64,000 bases of DNA. Origin: VRUE01 sp963732225 (GTDB lineage: Bacteria; Actinomycetota; Thermoleophilia; Solirubrobacterales; 70-9). The notes below the pieces were generated by a model that did no database searches, was not told where the DNA came from, and saw nothing but the letters and a program-made list of their open reading frames with translations. Numbering within the stretch: the stretch's first letter is position 1; every line of letters starts with the position of its first letter. The translations under genes and the position numbers were made by a program. Shown one piece after another: positions 43,478 through 52,722 of this stretch. The stretch is taken from contig CAVSYR010000002.1 in assembly GCA_963732225.1 (NCBI GenBank), positions 992,001 through 1,056,000 of the forward strand. The letters run 5' to 3'.

Positions 43478-44488
43478 ATGACAGACGCAAAGAAGGTCGA
43501 GAACGTGATCATCGTCGGCGGTGGGCCGGCCGGCTACACGGCTGCGCTCTACACCGCGCGCGCCAACCTCGAGCCGCTCGTTTTCGAGGGCTTCCAGTGG
43601 GGCGGCCAGCTGCAGAACACGACCGACGTCGAGAACTACCCCGGCTATCCCGGCGGGATTATGGGGCCGGAGATGATGAACGAGTTCCGCGCTCAGGCGG
43701 AGCGCTTCGGCACTCGTTTCGTCACCGATGACGTCGACCGGGTTGAGCTTTCCGACGGCGGCGTGCAGAAAGTCTTCCTCGGCGACGAGGAGTATCAGGC
43801 GAAAGCGGTGATCCTGGCGATGGGGGCGGAGCCGCAGCGGCTCGGTATCCCCGGCGAGCGCGAGCTCAGCGGTTGCGGAGTATCGACCTGCGGCGTCTGC
43901 GACGGCGCCTTCTTCAAAGATCAGAAAGTGATCGTGATCGGCGGCGGCGACTCGGCGATGGAGGACTCGATCTTCATCTCCAAGTACGCCAGCGAGCTGA
44001 CCGTGGTCAACCGTCGCGAGGAGTTCCGCGCCTCGAAGATCATGCTCGATCGGGCCAAGGAGCAGGGCAACATCAGCTTCAAGACCCCCTACGTGGCGGA
44101 GGAGTTCGTCGCCAGCGACAAGGGTCGACTCGACCACGTGCGCCTGCGCAACATCGAGACCGACGAGGTTGAGGACGTCGAGACCGACGGCGCCTTCATC
44201 GCGATCGGCCACATCCCTCGCTCCGAGGTCGTCACGGGTCAGGTCAACACCGACGAGAATGACTACATCCTCACCGAGGGCGACTCGACCCGCACCAACC
44301 TGGCGGGAGTCTTCGCCGTCGGCGACGTCGTCGACCACATCTACCGCCAGGCGGTCACCGCCGCCGGCAGCGGCTGCAAGGGCGCCCTCGACGCCGAGTG
44401 GTACCTGCGCGACACCCCGCCCTCACCCGAGGCGCACTGGCTTCCCGGCGGCGAGCCGATAGAGGTCGCGCCGACGCCCGGTAGCTAG
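43478..44488 (+). CDS. trxB: thioredoxin-disulfide reductase
   Basis: 336 residues. FAD motif IIVGGGPAGYTAALYTARAN, redox pair in STCGVCDGAFF (CGVC instead of the common CATC), NADPH motif VIVIGGGDSAMEDSIFISKY and the C-terminal FAD segment GVFAVGDVVDHIYRQAVTAAGSGCKGAL. It reduces thioredoxin using NADPH. No thioredoxin gene is next to it. It is convergent to the HEPN gene across 11 bases, which marks the edge of the lower-GC island. Confidence 0.94.
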   Translation: MTDAKKVENVIIVGGGPAGYTAALYTARANLEPLVFEGFQWGGQLQNTTDVENYPGYPGGIMGPEMMNEFRAQAERFGTRFVTDDVDRVELSDGGVQKVFLGDEEYQAKAVILAMGAEPQRLGIPGERELSGCGVSTCGVCDGAFFKDQKVIVIGGGDSAMEDSIFISKYASELTVVNRREEFRASKIMLDRAKEQGNISFKTPYVAEEFVASDKGRLDHVRLRNIETDEVEDVETDGAFIAIGHIPRSEVVTGQVNTDENDYILTEGDSTRTNLAGVFAVGDVVDHIYRQAVTAAGSGCKGALDAEWYLRDTPPSPEAHWLPGGEPIEVAPTPGS

Positions 44489-44499
44489 GTCAGCTGAAA

Positions 44500-45108
44500 C
44501 TACTCGGCGCGCAGTTCGCCCAAGCGGCGATCAATTGGCTCCAGGCCCTTAACGATTTGGCGCACGGTTTGTAGCTCCCGAGCTGGATCCGGTGGATTTT
44601 GAGGTCGCCCTGCATTGTGGGCGGTCGATCCACGAGCACTGCCAAACGAATCAATTGTGGCAAGCCACGTCGTGTCGATCTCATGCTCACGGATACCGGC
44701 CGGTAGCAAAATGCGCAAAACATTTTTCTCGCGAACGCCGTGGTTTTGGTTCCTCACCCAATTAACGTATTCATTTCTAATCTCGTTCAGACGCTCCCGA
44801 AGTGTGAGCGACGATTCGAGTGACTCCGGAGTGCCGAACTTCTTAGAGCCAAATGACATCAGTGAAACCAGAGTTGTCCTTGGCAGACCATCTTTAGCCC
44901 AGGCCGAGTAGACAGTATTCACTGTGTCTATCCCAAGATCCTCCAAACAAGCCTCGATCTCGGCGTGCGCCAGCAATCGAAACCCACGAGCGCGATCTAC
45001 CACACGATCCGAATACGTTCCGGTTGGCTCAAAGGCGCGAGGGAGTGCACGCTCTCGAAGCTCGCCGATTCTGTTTTGCAGCTCGCGAAGCCGGATCGAG
45101 CGTGGCAC
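44500..45108 (-). CDS. HEPN-domain protein (RiboL-PSP-HEPN type), putative RNase toxin
   Basis: 202 residues, helical. GFRLLAHAEIEACLEDL, NHGVREKNVLRILLPAGI, TTWLATIDSFG and SARGSTAHNAG match the RiboL-PSP-HEPN family; the last contains the R-x4-H motif of HEPN nucleases. It is 5 bases after the DUF262 gene. Codons are much more AT-rich than in the flanking genes, indicating acquisition. A two-gene DUF262-HEPN defence or toxin-antitoxin unit is the likely role (inference from family). Confidence 0.75.
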   Translation of the reverse strand: MPRSIRLRELQNRIGELRERALPRAFEPTGTYSDRVVDRARGFRLLAHAEIEACLEDLGIDTVNTVYSAWAKDGLPRTTLVSLMSFGSKKFGTPESLESSLTLRERLNEIRNEYVNWVRNQNHGVREKNVLRILLPAGIREHEIDTTWLATIDSFGSARGSTAHNAGRPQNPPDPARELQTVRQIVKGLEPIDRRLGELRAE

Positions 45109-45113
45109 TGAAC

Positions 45114-46370
45114 CTAGTCCCGATGGATCCTATTGTCATGCAGAGTGGGAATGCCAACATCAGCGTTGATCGCAGTGCTCAAGGCGTCACCCCAGGCAGA
45201 GAGCCTGACGTGCGTCGCTGGAATGCTCTTTGTTGTTCGCGTAATGGCCTCGATAAAGGCTTGGTTGTCCGTGCAGAGGGCATGAAAGGACTCCAAGACC
45301 TTTGAGCTGTTCTCAAGTGCGGCGGCCCGAATATCCTGGTGACGGAAGTAGAACACCATTGCGTCGAAGATGGCCCGATTGAATCGGCCCTCCACTCCTT
45401 CTGATGAATATCGACGAAATGCCTCATCTCCGAAGATGGAGAATGTGACGTTGATCGCCTCGTCGCATTCGTCGGCCTCGAGTTCAATTGCCGCCCGCTC
45501 GTCGTTCCAGGCTTGGTTAAGACGAGAGCAGGTCATATCCAGGAACTGCTTTAGATTTCCATTGTATTCATTTAGAAAGCGAGCAAAACCGAAATAGCGG
45601 ATTAGCAACTCAACATCTCGCATTCGGAAGTCGGGCCGGTCGAGTTTCAGGGCGGTTCGGATAGCTTCGCTTTCGGTGGACCGATCATCTGTGAAGTCCA
45701 CGAAAGGACCCGGATGCAAGGCTTGCCGAAGCTCTTGAGGTGATAGGGGAACGCTCCCTGTATTGAGGCGAAGGAAAACGCGGAAGAGGAAACTCTCGTT
45801 TGGCCAGGCTCGAACTACTACTGTGCGGATTGTTTGATTCTCAAACCCGGATACATCCCCAACGAAGTCCGGGGAGGCCTGCATGTCGGCGAGGGTCAAA
45901 CCCTCGAGATCTTTTCGAACTTCAAGTCCGCGCAGTTTCAATGGAGTGAAATCAGCAGAGTCGGTTGCGGCGAATCGTCGAAGGGCAAGAAGGCGCTGCT
46001 TACCGTCGATGACGAGGTATGACCCACGCTGCTCAGGGCGCTCAGCGAGGACGAGCTGTGGGATGGGAAGCCCAAGCACGAGAGACTCGATGAACTTGCT
46101 CTTTCGCAAGTCTGTCCAAGTCTCGCGACGCTGAAATCTTGGATTGAGTTCGATGTTGCCACGGTCAAGCTGGCGCAGGATCGTCTCCGCTGTCCAGTCA
46201 GTCCCGGTTACGACGGCCTGACTCGACTGCTCAGGCGGTGACGGCTCAAGGTCGTCCTCGCCCTCGGCCGCGAGATCATCGTCGAAAAGTAGATCCATCT
46301 CTGGCTCGGCATCTGGCGGCATGGGTTGGGAATCTAGTTGATGGGGGACCACATCGGTACCGATCGGCAC
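45114..46370 (-). CDS. DUF262 domain protein
   Basis: 418 residues from GTG 46370 (in-frame ATG at 46322 is a realistic alternative). The ParB/GmrSD-N-like core is clear: GNIELNPRFQRRETWTDLRK, SLVLGLPIPQLVLAE, YLVIDGKQRLLAL with the DGQR-type nucleotide motif, and FLRLNTGSVPLSPQELRQA. The N-terminal 60 residues are acidic and disordered. No DUF1524 (HNH) domain follows, so it is not a full GmrSD; the effector is probably the HEPN gene next to it. AT-rich relative to the window. Confidence 0.8.
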   Translation of the reverse strand: MPIGTDVVPHQLDSQPMPPDAEPEMDLLFDDDLAAEGEDDLEPSPPEQSSQAVVTGTDWTAETILRQLDRGNIELNPRFQRRETWTDLRKSKFIESLVLGLPIPQLVLAERPEQRGSYLVIDGKQRLLALRRFAATDSADFTPLKLRGLEVRKDLEGLTLADMQASPDFVGDVSGFENQTIRTVVVRAWPNESFLFRVFLRLNTGSVPLSPQELRQALHPGPFVDFTDDRSTESEAIRTALKLDRPDFRMRDVELLIRYFGFARFLNEYNGNLKQFLDMTCSRLNQAWNDERAAIELEADECDEAINVTFSIFGDEAFRRYSSEGVEGRFNRAIFDAMVFYFRHQDIRAAALENSSKVLESFHALCTDNQAFIEAITRTTKSIPATHVRLSAWGDALSTAINADVGIPTLHDNRIHRD

Positions 46371-46469
46371 CCTCCGGGCAGCGGAGGGCCTATAACCACT
46401 TCAATTCAAAGACCAGATTGACGGTAGGTGCACTTGAACTCTCACTCCCCCGGAGGGTGAGGTCAGGTG

Positions 46470-46880
46470 TCAGACCCTCACCGTTTGGAGTTGTGAGTGG
46501 ACGACAGCAATTTTTTTGAAGTCGTCGTCCTGGCTGACGACCGGCAACCCATGCTCGACAGCGGTGGCGGCTATCAAAGCATCAGTCAGCTTGACCGTGC
46601 GGTGGATGCCGGCTGCGCGACAGTCGGCGACGAGGCGGGCCCACGATGTCATCACGGCCTCGCTGATCGGTATCGGGTCGGCCGAGCGGGCGAGCGCGAG
46701 TGTGTCGGCGCGACGGGCGCGAACGACGTCATCCGGCGCGTTGAGGACTCCGAGATGGAGCTCGCCGATCGTGACCACCGAGACCGCGACACGATCCGGC
46801 AGCTCACCAAGCGGGCGCCCAGTCTCGCGGGCAATGAAAACCGAGGTGTCGAGCAGGCCCGAGGAGGGCGGAGGGATCAA
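46470..46880 (-). CDS. PIN-domain toxin (VapC-like)
   Basis: 136 residues from TTG 46880. PIN acidic residues: Asp in LLDTSVFIA, Glu in TIGELHLGV, and Asp pair in KLTDALIAATA and VVSQDDDF. It should be a magnesium-dependent RNase. The TTGA overlap with the antitoxin stop couples the two. Two small hairpins lie between it and the DUF262 gene (7-bp stem 46456-46462 with 46476-46482). Confidence 0.88.
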   Translation of the reverse strand: MIPPPSSGLLDTSVFIARETGRPLGELPDRVAVSVVTIGELHLGVLNAPDDVVRARRADTLALARSADPIPISEAVMTSWARLVADCRAAGIHRTVKLTDALIAATAVEHGLPVVSQDDDFKKIAVVHSQLQTVRV

Positions 46881-47119
46881 AGCTCGTCGAGGGTCTGACC
46901 GGCCAGATCATCGAGCTCTTGCGCGAGGGCGGGGTCGGCTGACCGCTCACGGAGTTGCTCATGGAGTTGGGCGCCACCAAGCCAGCGGGTGCGCTGTCCG
47001 TGTGGAACGATGTCGGCAAGTGGGTCGCCGTTGACGGTCAATACGACTCGCTCGCCGGCCTTCACCGCGTTGATTACGCTGGCGGTGCGGTTGCGAAGGT
47101 CTCGAACCCCGATCTCCAT
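46877..47119 (-). CDS. Phd/YefM-type antitoxin
   Basis: 80 residues: MEIGVRDLRNRTASVINAVK is the DNA-binding head and GERVVLTVNGDPLADIVPHG the dimer strand of the Phd/YefM fold; the C-terminal tail (LAQELDDLAGQTLDEL) would wrap the PIN toxin. It probably represses its own promoter. Cognate to the overlapping PIN gene. Confidence 0.88.
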   Translation of the reverse strand: MEIGVRDLRNRTASVINAVKAGERVVLTVNGDPLADIVPHGQRTRWLGGAQLHEQLRERSADPALAQELDDLAGQTLDEL

Positions 47120-47149
47120 ATGCTACAGCGTAGCATCACGCGTGTTCGA

Positions 47150-47638
47150 TCAGCCGACGAGTTTCCGCACGACAAACGTCCGCGAGCCTTTGGGCGTCTC
47201 GATCTTGATCGGCTTGCCGACTTTGGCGTTGAGCAGGGCGCGGCCGATCGGGGACTCGGCGGAGAGGCGGCCCTCGGCCAGATTGGCTTCGGTTGAGCCG
47301 ACCAGGGTCCAGGTATTGGCCTCGCCTTTTGCTTCGTCGAGGACCTCGGCGGTGCGACCGAAGGCGAAAGTGTCCGCGGCGGTGGCGTCTATCTCGACCA
47401 CGACGGCGGTGCGCAGGCGCTCGCGCAGGCGCTTGATCTTGGTCTCGAGATGGGCCTGGTCCTCCTTGGCGATGTGGTACTCGGCGTTCTCCTTGAGGTC
47501 GCCTTCCTCGCGGGCGACCTTGATCCGCGCCGCCATTTTGGTCCGGGCGTCTCCTTCGAGCTGCTCGATTTCCTCGCGTAGGGCAGCCATGCCCTCCTCG
47601 GTTATCGGCTCCCCGCCTGTCGCTTCAGTGCCATCCAT
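47150..47638 (-). CDS. greA: GreA/GreB-family transcription elongation factor
   Basis: 162 residues. The N-terminal coiled coil has AREEGDLKENAEYHIAKEDQ, the acidic tip that reaches the RNA polymerase active site, and the C-terminal FKBP-like domain has WTLVGSTEANLAEGRLSAES and IGRALLNAKVGKPIKIETP. It rescues backtracked polymerase by transcript cleavage. It lies just outside the toxin-antitoxin pair and has the normal high GC. Confidence 0.94.
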   Translation of the reverse strand: MDGTEATGGEPITEEGMAALREEIEQLEGDARTKMAARIKVAREEGDLKENAEYHIAKEDQAHLETKIKRLRERLRTAVVVEIDATAADTFAFGRTAEVLDEAKGEANTWTLVGSTEANLAEGRLSAESPIGRALLNAKVGKPIKIETPKGSRTFVVRKLVG

Positions 47639-47688
47639 CGCTTCAGCCTTTCAGATGTGACGATCCGAGAGCGCTATCTTGGAAAAGC

Positions 47689-47961
47689 ATGGCCTCCTGC
47701 TCTCACATCCGCACGATCGAGATCTTCGATCCACCGGCCGAGGTCGCCGGTTGCGAGGAGTGCCTCGAGCTCGGCATGCAGTGGGTCCACCTGCGCATGT
47801 GCCAGAGCTGTGGCCACATCGGCTGCTGCGACAACTCGGAGGGCAAGCACGCCACCGCGCACAACGCCGAGACCGGTCACCCGGTGATCCGCTCGGTCGA
47901 GCCCGGCGAGGACTGGAGTTGGTGCTACGAGGACGAGCTGATGTTCCGCGTTACTCGCTGA
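47689..47961 (+). CDS. UBP-type zinc finger protein
   Basis: 90 residues that are entirely a UBP (ubiquitin hydrolase-type) zinc finger: SCSHIRTIEI, CEECLELGMQWVHLRMCQSC, GHIGCCDNSEGKHATAH and TGHPVIRSVEPGEDWSWCYE give the Cys/His set. Stand-alone bacterial versions are common and of unknown role. A TATCTT box lies 8 bases before the ATG. Confidence 0.88.
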   Translation: MASCSHIRTIEIFDPPAEVAGCEECLELGMQWVHLRMCQSCGHIGCCDNSEGKHATAHNAETGHPVIRSVEPGEDWSWCYEDELMFRVTR

Positions 47962-47979
47962 TCGGCTCGTGCCGAGGTC

Positions 47980-49455
47980 CTAGCGCAGCTTCTTCTTCAG
48001 GACCACTGTCTTGCGGCGTTTGATCGCCTTGCCGCCTTCGGGCGTGTAGGAGACCGTCGCCTTGACCTTCGCCTTGCCGGTGTTCTTCAGCTTGATGCGC
48101 GCCTTGCCGCTGGTCCTGACGGTGATTTTCGTGATGCCCGCTGCATGCTTGCGCTGTGCATTGGCGACGCCCTTGCCGTAGACGTCCAAGCGGCCGCTGC
48201 CGGTAACCGCGACCCGCAAGGTGGCGGTGCCCTTCTTGCGGTTGAAGGTGACCTTCTTGAAAGCGATAGTGGCGTTGACGCTGAATTCGAGCGGGCTGGT
48301 CCATGCTTCGGAGCCGGCAAAATTGGCTGCCGTGACGTCGCAGGTGTACGCGCCCACCTTGTTGGCCACGGTGGTCGCCGCAGTCGCGCCGGTAACCGGT
48401 TTGCCGTTGCGGAACCACTGGTAAGAGAAGCTTTGCGGCGCCCGGTAGAGGAAGGACTCGACTATGTCGCCCCTCCACGTCCCCTGCGTGCAGGTGAGGG
48501 TGGCGCCCGGCTTGTGCTGGCCTTGAACCGTCGGCTTGTCCAAGTTGCGCGGGCTTTCCAGTAGGACGGGGAAGTTCGCTGTTTCCAAGGTGGCTCCGCT
48601 CGTGGCCGGTTGCACTGGAGTGGCTCCCTGAAGACCTGCTGCACCGATCCGATCGAGTTCTTCGTCGCCCCAGAAGATTGTCTGAAGGGCGGGGTCGATC
48701 GCCAGTCCGGCGGGCGCGCCGAGGGTGGAGTGTGTGTCGACCTGTCCGCCACTGCCACCGTTGACGCTGGCGTAGCCGATCGATTCGCCCCTGAAGTTGG
48801 CCCAGTAGACCCTGCCTGTCGTGGTGTCGATTGCCAATCCATCCGGGGCCGCGACTGGGGCGCCCGAGGTATCCAGGTCGGTTCCGCCAGAGCCGTTCAA
48901 GTTTGCGTAGGAGATTGCGTTTGCCGCGGCGCTTGCCCAGTAAATCCGGCCCGTGGCGGGGTCGATCGCGACGCCGTACGGTTCGTCAACTGTCGCGCCG
49001 GTCGTATTGATGTTCCCCCCGCCGGAGCCATTCAGGGCGGCGTAGGAGATGGAATTGCCATTGGCGTTCGCCCAGTAGACCCTGCCGTCGGCCGGGTCGA
49101 TCGCAAGTCCTCCCGGTCCGTTGACGGTCGCGCCGCTCGTATTGAGCAACCCTGCACCAGACCCGTCGAAGTTGGCATAGCCGATTGAGTTGCCGCTGAA
49201 GTTCGCCCAGTAGATCCTGCCCGCTGCCGAGTCGATCGCCGTGCCGTAGGGCCCGTCTACAAAGGCGGAAGGGATCGGAATGTCAGAGCCTTTGCCGTCC
49301 CCGACCGGCGCGTGGGAGATCTTGCTGGGGTTGAAACTGCCCCAGAAGACCGTCTGGGTAGCGCTGGCGGCCGATGCGAGGGCGAGGCAGAAGAGCCCGA
49401 CTGCGAGCAGGCTCGCACCGAACGACCAAGCACATCTCTTTGCAGACTCGCGCAT
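47980..49455 (-). CDS. secreted YWTD-type beta-propeller protein
   Basis: 491 residues. A signal peptide ends near ASAASA. Residues 60-270 contain at least five repeats of about 43 residues, each with GLAIDPADGRVYWANANGNS-like sequence, the YWTD/LDL-receptor-like propeller. An Ig-like segment follows (PGATLTCTQGTWRG, YQWFRNGKPVTGATAAT), then a Lys-rich beta domain of about 90 residues. Extracellular binding role likely, ligand unknown; the positive C terminus may bind the wall. Confidence 0.8.
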   Translation of the reverse strand: MRESAKRCAWSFGASLLAVGLFCLALASAASATQTVFWGSFNPSKISHAPVGDGKGSDIPIPSAFVDGPYGTAIDSAAGRIYWANFSGNSIGYANFDGSGAGLLNTSGATVNGPGGLAIDPADGRVYWANANGNSISYAALNGSGGGNINTTGATVDEPYGVAIDPATGRIYWASAAANAISYANLNGSGGTDLDTSGAPVAAPDGLAIDTTTGRVYWANFRGESIGYASVNGGSGGQVDTHSTLGAPAGLAIDPALQTIFWGDEELDRIGAAGLQGATPVQPATSGATLETANFPVLLESPRNLDKPTVQGQHKPGATLTCTQGTWRGDIVESFLYRAPQSFSYQWFRNGKPVTGATAATTVANKVGAYTCDVTAANFAGSEAWTSPLEFSVNATIAFKKVTFNRKKGTATLRVAVTGSGRLDVYGKGVANAQRKHAAGITKITVRTSGKARIKLKNTGKAKVKATVSYTPEGGKAIKRRKTVVLKKKLR

Positions 49456-49522
49456 CTCTCCTCCTGCGGCCGGGGTAGGTCGAGCGGCACTCTAGTCCGG
49501 CGTGACGATGGTGAAGCCGGAG

Positions 49523-50749
49523 CTAGACCTTGGCGGCGGCGATCAACCCTGGGGCGGGTCGGTAGGCCTCGCCGTGCTCGGCGCGCAGGTCCTCGAGTAG
49601 CTCGACCGCGGGTGCGGCGCCCATCAGCTCGGTCAGCTCGAGCGGGCCGCGGGGCCAGTTGAAGCCGAGGCGCATCGCGGTGTTCATGTCGGCCGGGGAG
49701 CCCACCTGCTCTTCGAGGGCGAAGGCGGCCTCGTTGGCGATCTGGGCGACGAGGCGGGGGAGGATCGCCGGTGCGGCGGGGTCGATCTCGGCCAGCTGGT
49801 GGGGGGCGAGCGTCAGCTCACCGGTTCCGCTGTCCCCTTGCCGCGATAGCTGGTACGAAGGAACGGCGGAGGCGGGGTCCGGGGGGTTGCTGTAGTCGTA
49901 GAAGCCCTTGCCGCTCTTGCGGCCGAGGTGGCCGTTGGCGACCAGGTCCTCCTGGATCGGACTGGGGCGCCAGCGCTCGGGCTCACCACCCTGGGCGTAG
50001 AAGGAGCGGGCGACGCTGAGGTTGACGTCGAGGCCGATCAGGTCGATCAGCTCGAAGGGGCCCATGCGGAAGCCGCCGCCCTGGCGGCAGGCGCGGTCGA
50101 TCGTCGCCGCGTCGGCGACTCCGTCGCCCAGCATCCGCAGCGACTCCAGGGTGAAGGGACGGGCGAGGCGGTTGGCGATGAAGCCGGGGCTGTCCTTGGC
50201 CCGGATCGGGGTGCGGCCCATGCGCAGGCCGACCTCAATGGTCGCGTCCAGCGCCGCCGGAGCGGAGTCGATAGTGGCGACGACCTCGACCAGCTTCATC
50301 AGCGCCGGCGGATTGAAGAAGTGCATGCCGACGACTCGCTCGCGCCCCGGCACCTCGGCGGCGATCGCCGTGATCGGCAGCGAGGAGGTGTTGCTGGCGA
50401 GAATCGTCTCCGGCCCGCAGGCATCGGCCAGGGCCGCGAACAGCTTGCGCTTCAGGGCGAGGTCCTCGGGTGCGGCCTCGACCACGAGGTCGCATTCGGC
50501 GAGGTCGGCGAGCCTGTGGGCGCCGCCGGCACGACCGCTTGCGGCGTCGGCATCGGCCTCGCTCCACATTCCCTTCGTCGCACCCTTGTTTAGGGCTGCG
50601 TTGAGCTTCTCCAGTCCTGACTCCAGGGCGGCGGGGATCGGGTCATACAACCGGGTCTCATAGCCACCCAGCGCCGCGATCTGGGCAATCCCGGCGCCCA
50701 TCGTGCCGGCGCCGACAACCCCAACTCGTTCGACCCCGCCGGCGCTCAC
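49523..50749 (-). CDS. 3-hydroxyacyl-CoA dehydrogenase
   Basis: 408 residues. NAD motif GVVGAGTMGAGIAQIAA, then SNTSSLPITAIAAEV and HFFNPPALMKLVEVV with the catalytic His, and E of VEAAPEDL. Two C-terminal domains follow: DSPGFIANRLARPFTLESLR ... MGPFELIDLIGLD and FNWPRGPLELTELMG, so it is the longer duplicated form. It oxidises 3-hydroxyacyl-CoA in beta-oxidation. Start GTG overlaps the upstream hydratase stop. Confidence 0.93.
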   Translation of the reverse strand: MSAGGVERVGVVGAGTMGAGIAQIAALGGYETRLYDPIPAALESGLEKLNAALNKGATKGMWSEADADAASGRAGGAHRLADLAECDLVVEAAPEDLALKRKLFAALADACGPETILASNTSSLPITAIAAEVPGRERVVGMHFFNPPALMKLVEVVATIDSAPAALDATIEVGLRMGRTPIRAKDSPGFIANRLARPFTLESLRMLGDGVADAATIDRACRQGGGFRMGPFELIDLIGLDVNLSVARSFYAQGGEPERWRPSPIQEDLVANGHLGRKSGKGFYDYSNPPDPASAVPSYQLSRQGDSGTGELTLAPHQLAEIDPAAPAILPRLVAQIANEAAFALEEQVGSPADMNTAMRLGFNWPRGPLELTELMGAAPAVELLEDLRAEHGEAYRPAPGLIAAAKV

Positions 50750-51516
50750 TTGCCCTCGAATTTCGGCTCGCGTTTCTCGAGGAAGGCGGTCATGCCCTCG
50801 ACCCGATCCTCGGTCGCCATCGCCAGCTCGTAGAGGCGCCGCTCGTTCTCCAGGCCGGCGGTGAGGGCGGTCTCCTCGGCGGCGATCACCGCCTGCTTGG
50901 CCAGGCGCGCGGCGATCGGCGGCCGCTCGGCGACGGTGGCGGCAAGCGCCATCGCCTCGTCCAGCCAGCCGTCGCCCTCGACCACGCGGTTGACCAGGCC
51001 CAGCTCCAGCGCGGCGGCGGCGTCAAAGCGTTCGCCGGTCAGCACAAGCTCCATCGCTCGCTGCTTGCCGAGCACCCGAGCGAGGCGCTGGGTGCCTCCG
51101 CCGCCGGGGATGATCCCGAGGTTGATCTCGGGCTGGCCGAAGGTCGCGCCCTCGGCGGCGACGATCATGTCGCAGGCCAGCGCCAGCTCACAACCGCCGC
51201 CCAGGGCGTAGCCGGAGACGGCGGCGATCATCGGCGTCTTGATCGCGGCGAGGCGGCGCCAGAAGGACGCAGCCGGGTGGCGCAGCGCCTCGGCGAAGCT
51301 GCGCTCCGCCATCGCTTTGATGTCGGCGCCGGCGGCGAAGACCTTGTCGGAGCCGGCGATGACGACGCAGCGAACCTCGGGGTCGGGATCGAGCCGCTCC
51401 AGCTCGCCGGCGAGCTCCGCCATTAGCTCCGGGGAGAGCGCGTTGCGCGCCTCGGGCCGGTTGAGGCGGAGCAGAACGACGTTGCCGTCGCGCGAGCTCT
51501 CGACCAGCTCCGCCAA
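50746..51516 (-). CDS. enoyl-CoA hydratase/isomerase
   Basis: 256 residues, crotonase fold. Oxyanion-hole segments FAAGADIKAMAER and GYALGGGCELALACD with catalytic Glu, and FGQPEINLGIIPGGGGTQRL with the second Glu. It hydrates trans-2-enoyl-CoA, the step between the neighbouring dehydrogenases. Three bases separate it from the acyl-CoA dehydrogenase gene. Confidence 0.93.
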   Translation of the reverse strand: MAELVESSRDGNVVLLRLNRPEARNALSPELMAELAGELERLDPDPEVRCVVIAGSDKVFAAGADIKAMAERSFAEALRHPAASFWRRLAAIKTPMIAAVSGYALGGGCELALACDMIVAAEGATFGQPEINLGIIPGGGGTQRLARVLGKQRAMELVLTGERFDAAAALELGLVNRVVEGDGWLDEAMALAATVAERPPIAARLAKQAVIAAEETALTAGLENERRLYELAMATEDRVEGMTAFLEKREPKFEGK

Positions 51517-51519
51517 GGG

Positions 51520-52689
51520 CTACTCAGCCACCATCGGCGTCATCGCGTTGATCCCGGTCGCGGCGCGGCCGATGATCATCTTCTGGATCTGCGAGGTGCC
51601 CTCGTAGAGCGTGGTGACGCGGGCGTCGCGCAGGTAGCGCTCGACCGGGTAGTCGTCGACGTAGCCCGAGCCGCCGTGGACCTGGATCGCCAGGTTGGCG
51701 CACTCGACCGCCGACTCGGTCGCGTAGAGCTTGGCCACCGAGGTCTCGGTCGTGTTCGGCTTGCCTTCGTCCTTGAGCACGCCGGCGCGGTAGACCAGCA
51801 TGCGGCTGGCGTCGCGCTTGAGGATCATGTCGGCGATCATCTCCTGGACCAGCTGGAAGCGGGCGAGGGGGACGCCGAACTGTTTGCGCTCCTTGGCGTA
51901 GGCGACCGAGGCTTCGACGCAGCCTTCGCAGATGCCGACGCAGCCGGCGGCGACGCTGTAGCGGCCGTTGTCGAGGGCGCTCATCGCGACCTTGAAGCCG
52001 TCGCCGACCTCGCCCAGCATCGCGTCCTCGCCGACCTCGACCGAGTCGAGCGCGATCTCGCCGGTGTCGGAGGAACGCAGGCCGAGCTTGCCGTGGATCT
52101 CCTGCGTGGTGAAGCCCTCGCTGTCGCAGGGGACGAGGAAGCAGGCGAGGCCCTTGTGCTTCTTCTCGGGATCGGTCTGGGCGAAGATCAGCGCCACCTC
52201 GGAGAAGTTGGCGAGCGAGATCCACATCTTCTGGCCGCTGATCGACCAGCCGCCGTCGGTCTTGGTGGCGCGGGTGCGCAGGTTTGCGGCGTCGGAGCCG
52301 GTGTCGGGCTCGGTCAGGCCGAAGCAGCCGAGCGCCTCGCCCGAGCAGAGGCGGGGCAGCCACTTCTGCTTCTGCTCCTCCGTGCCCCACTTCTCGATCG
52401 AGCCGGCGACCAGCGAGGTCTGCACGGAGACGACGGTACGGGCGGAGGAGTCGGCGCGGCCGACCTGCTCGACGATCAGGCCATAGCCGAGGTAGTCGAG
52501 GCCACGGCCGCCGTATTGCTCGGAGACGGGGGCGCCGAGGTAGCCGACCTCGCCCAGCTTGCTCGCCAGCTCGCGGTCGAAGCGAGCAGCGCGATCGTTC
52601 TCCTTGACCCGTGGCGTGATCTCCTTGTCGGCGAATTCCCGCGCGGTTTCGGAGATCAAACGCTGCTCGTCGCTCAACTGGAAGTCCAT
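51520..52689 (-). CDS. acyl-CoA dehydrogenase
   Basis: 389 residues, complete. FAD-binding LGCFGLTEPDTGSDAANL and GQKMWISLANFSEV, plus the catalytic Glu in TTLYEGTSQIQK and the C-terminal IQVHGGSGYVDDYPVERYLR. Short- to medium-chain or branched-chain acyl-CoA is the likely substrate. It starts the minus-strand beta-oxidation run; a class IV aminotransferase precedes it by 33 bases. Confidence 0.94.
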   Translation of the reverse strand: MDFQLSDEQRLISETAREFADKEITPRVKENDRAARFDRELASKLGEVGYLGAPVSEQYGGRGLDYLGYGLIVEQVGRADSSARTVVSVQTSLVAGSIEKWGTEEQKQKWLPRLCSGEALGCFGLTEPDTGSDAANLRTRATKTDGGWSISGQKMWISLANFSEVALIFAQTDPEKKHKGLACFLVPCDSEGFTTQEIHGKLGLRSSDTGEIALDSVEVGEDAMLGEVGDGFKVAMSALDNGRYSVAAGCVGICEGCVEASVAYAKERKQFGVPLARFQLVQEMIADMILKRDASRMLVYRAGVLKDEGKPNTTETSVAKLYATESAVECANLAIQVHGGSGYVDDYPVERYLRDARVTTLYEGTSQIQKMIIGRAATGINAMTPMVAE

Positions 52690-52722
52690 CTCACCCCTTG
52701 CTTTCTCAGGTTCGGTCGTCGG

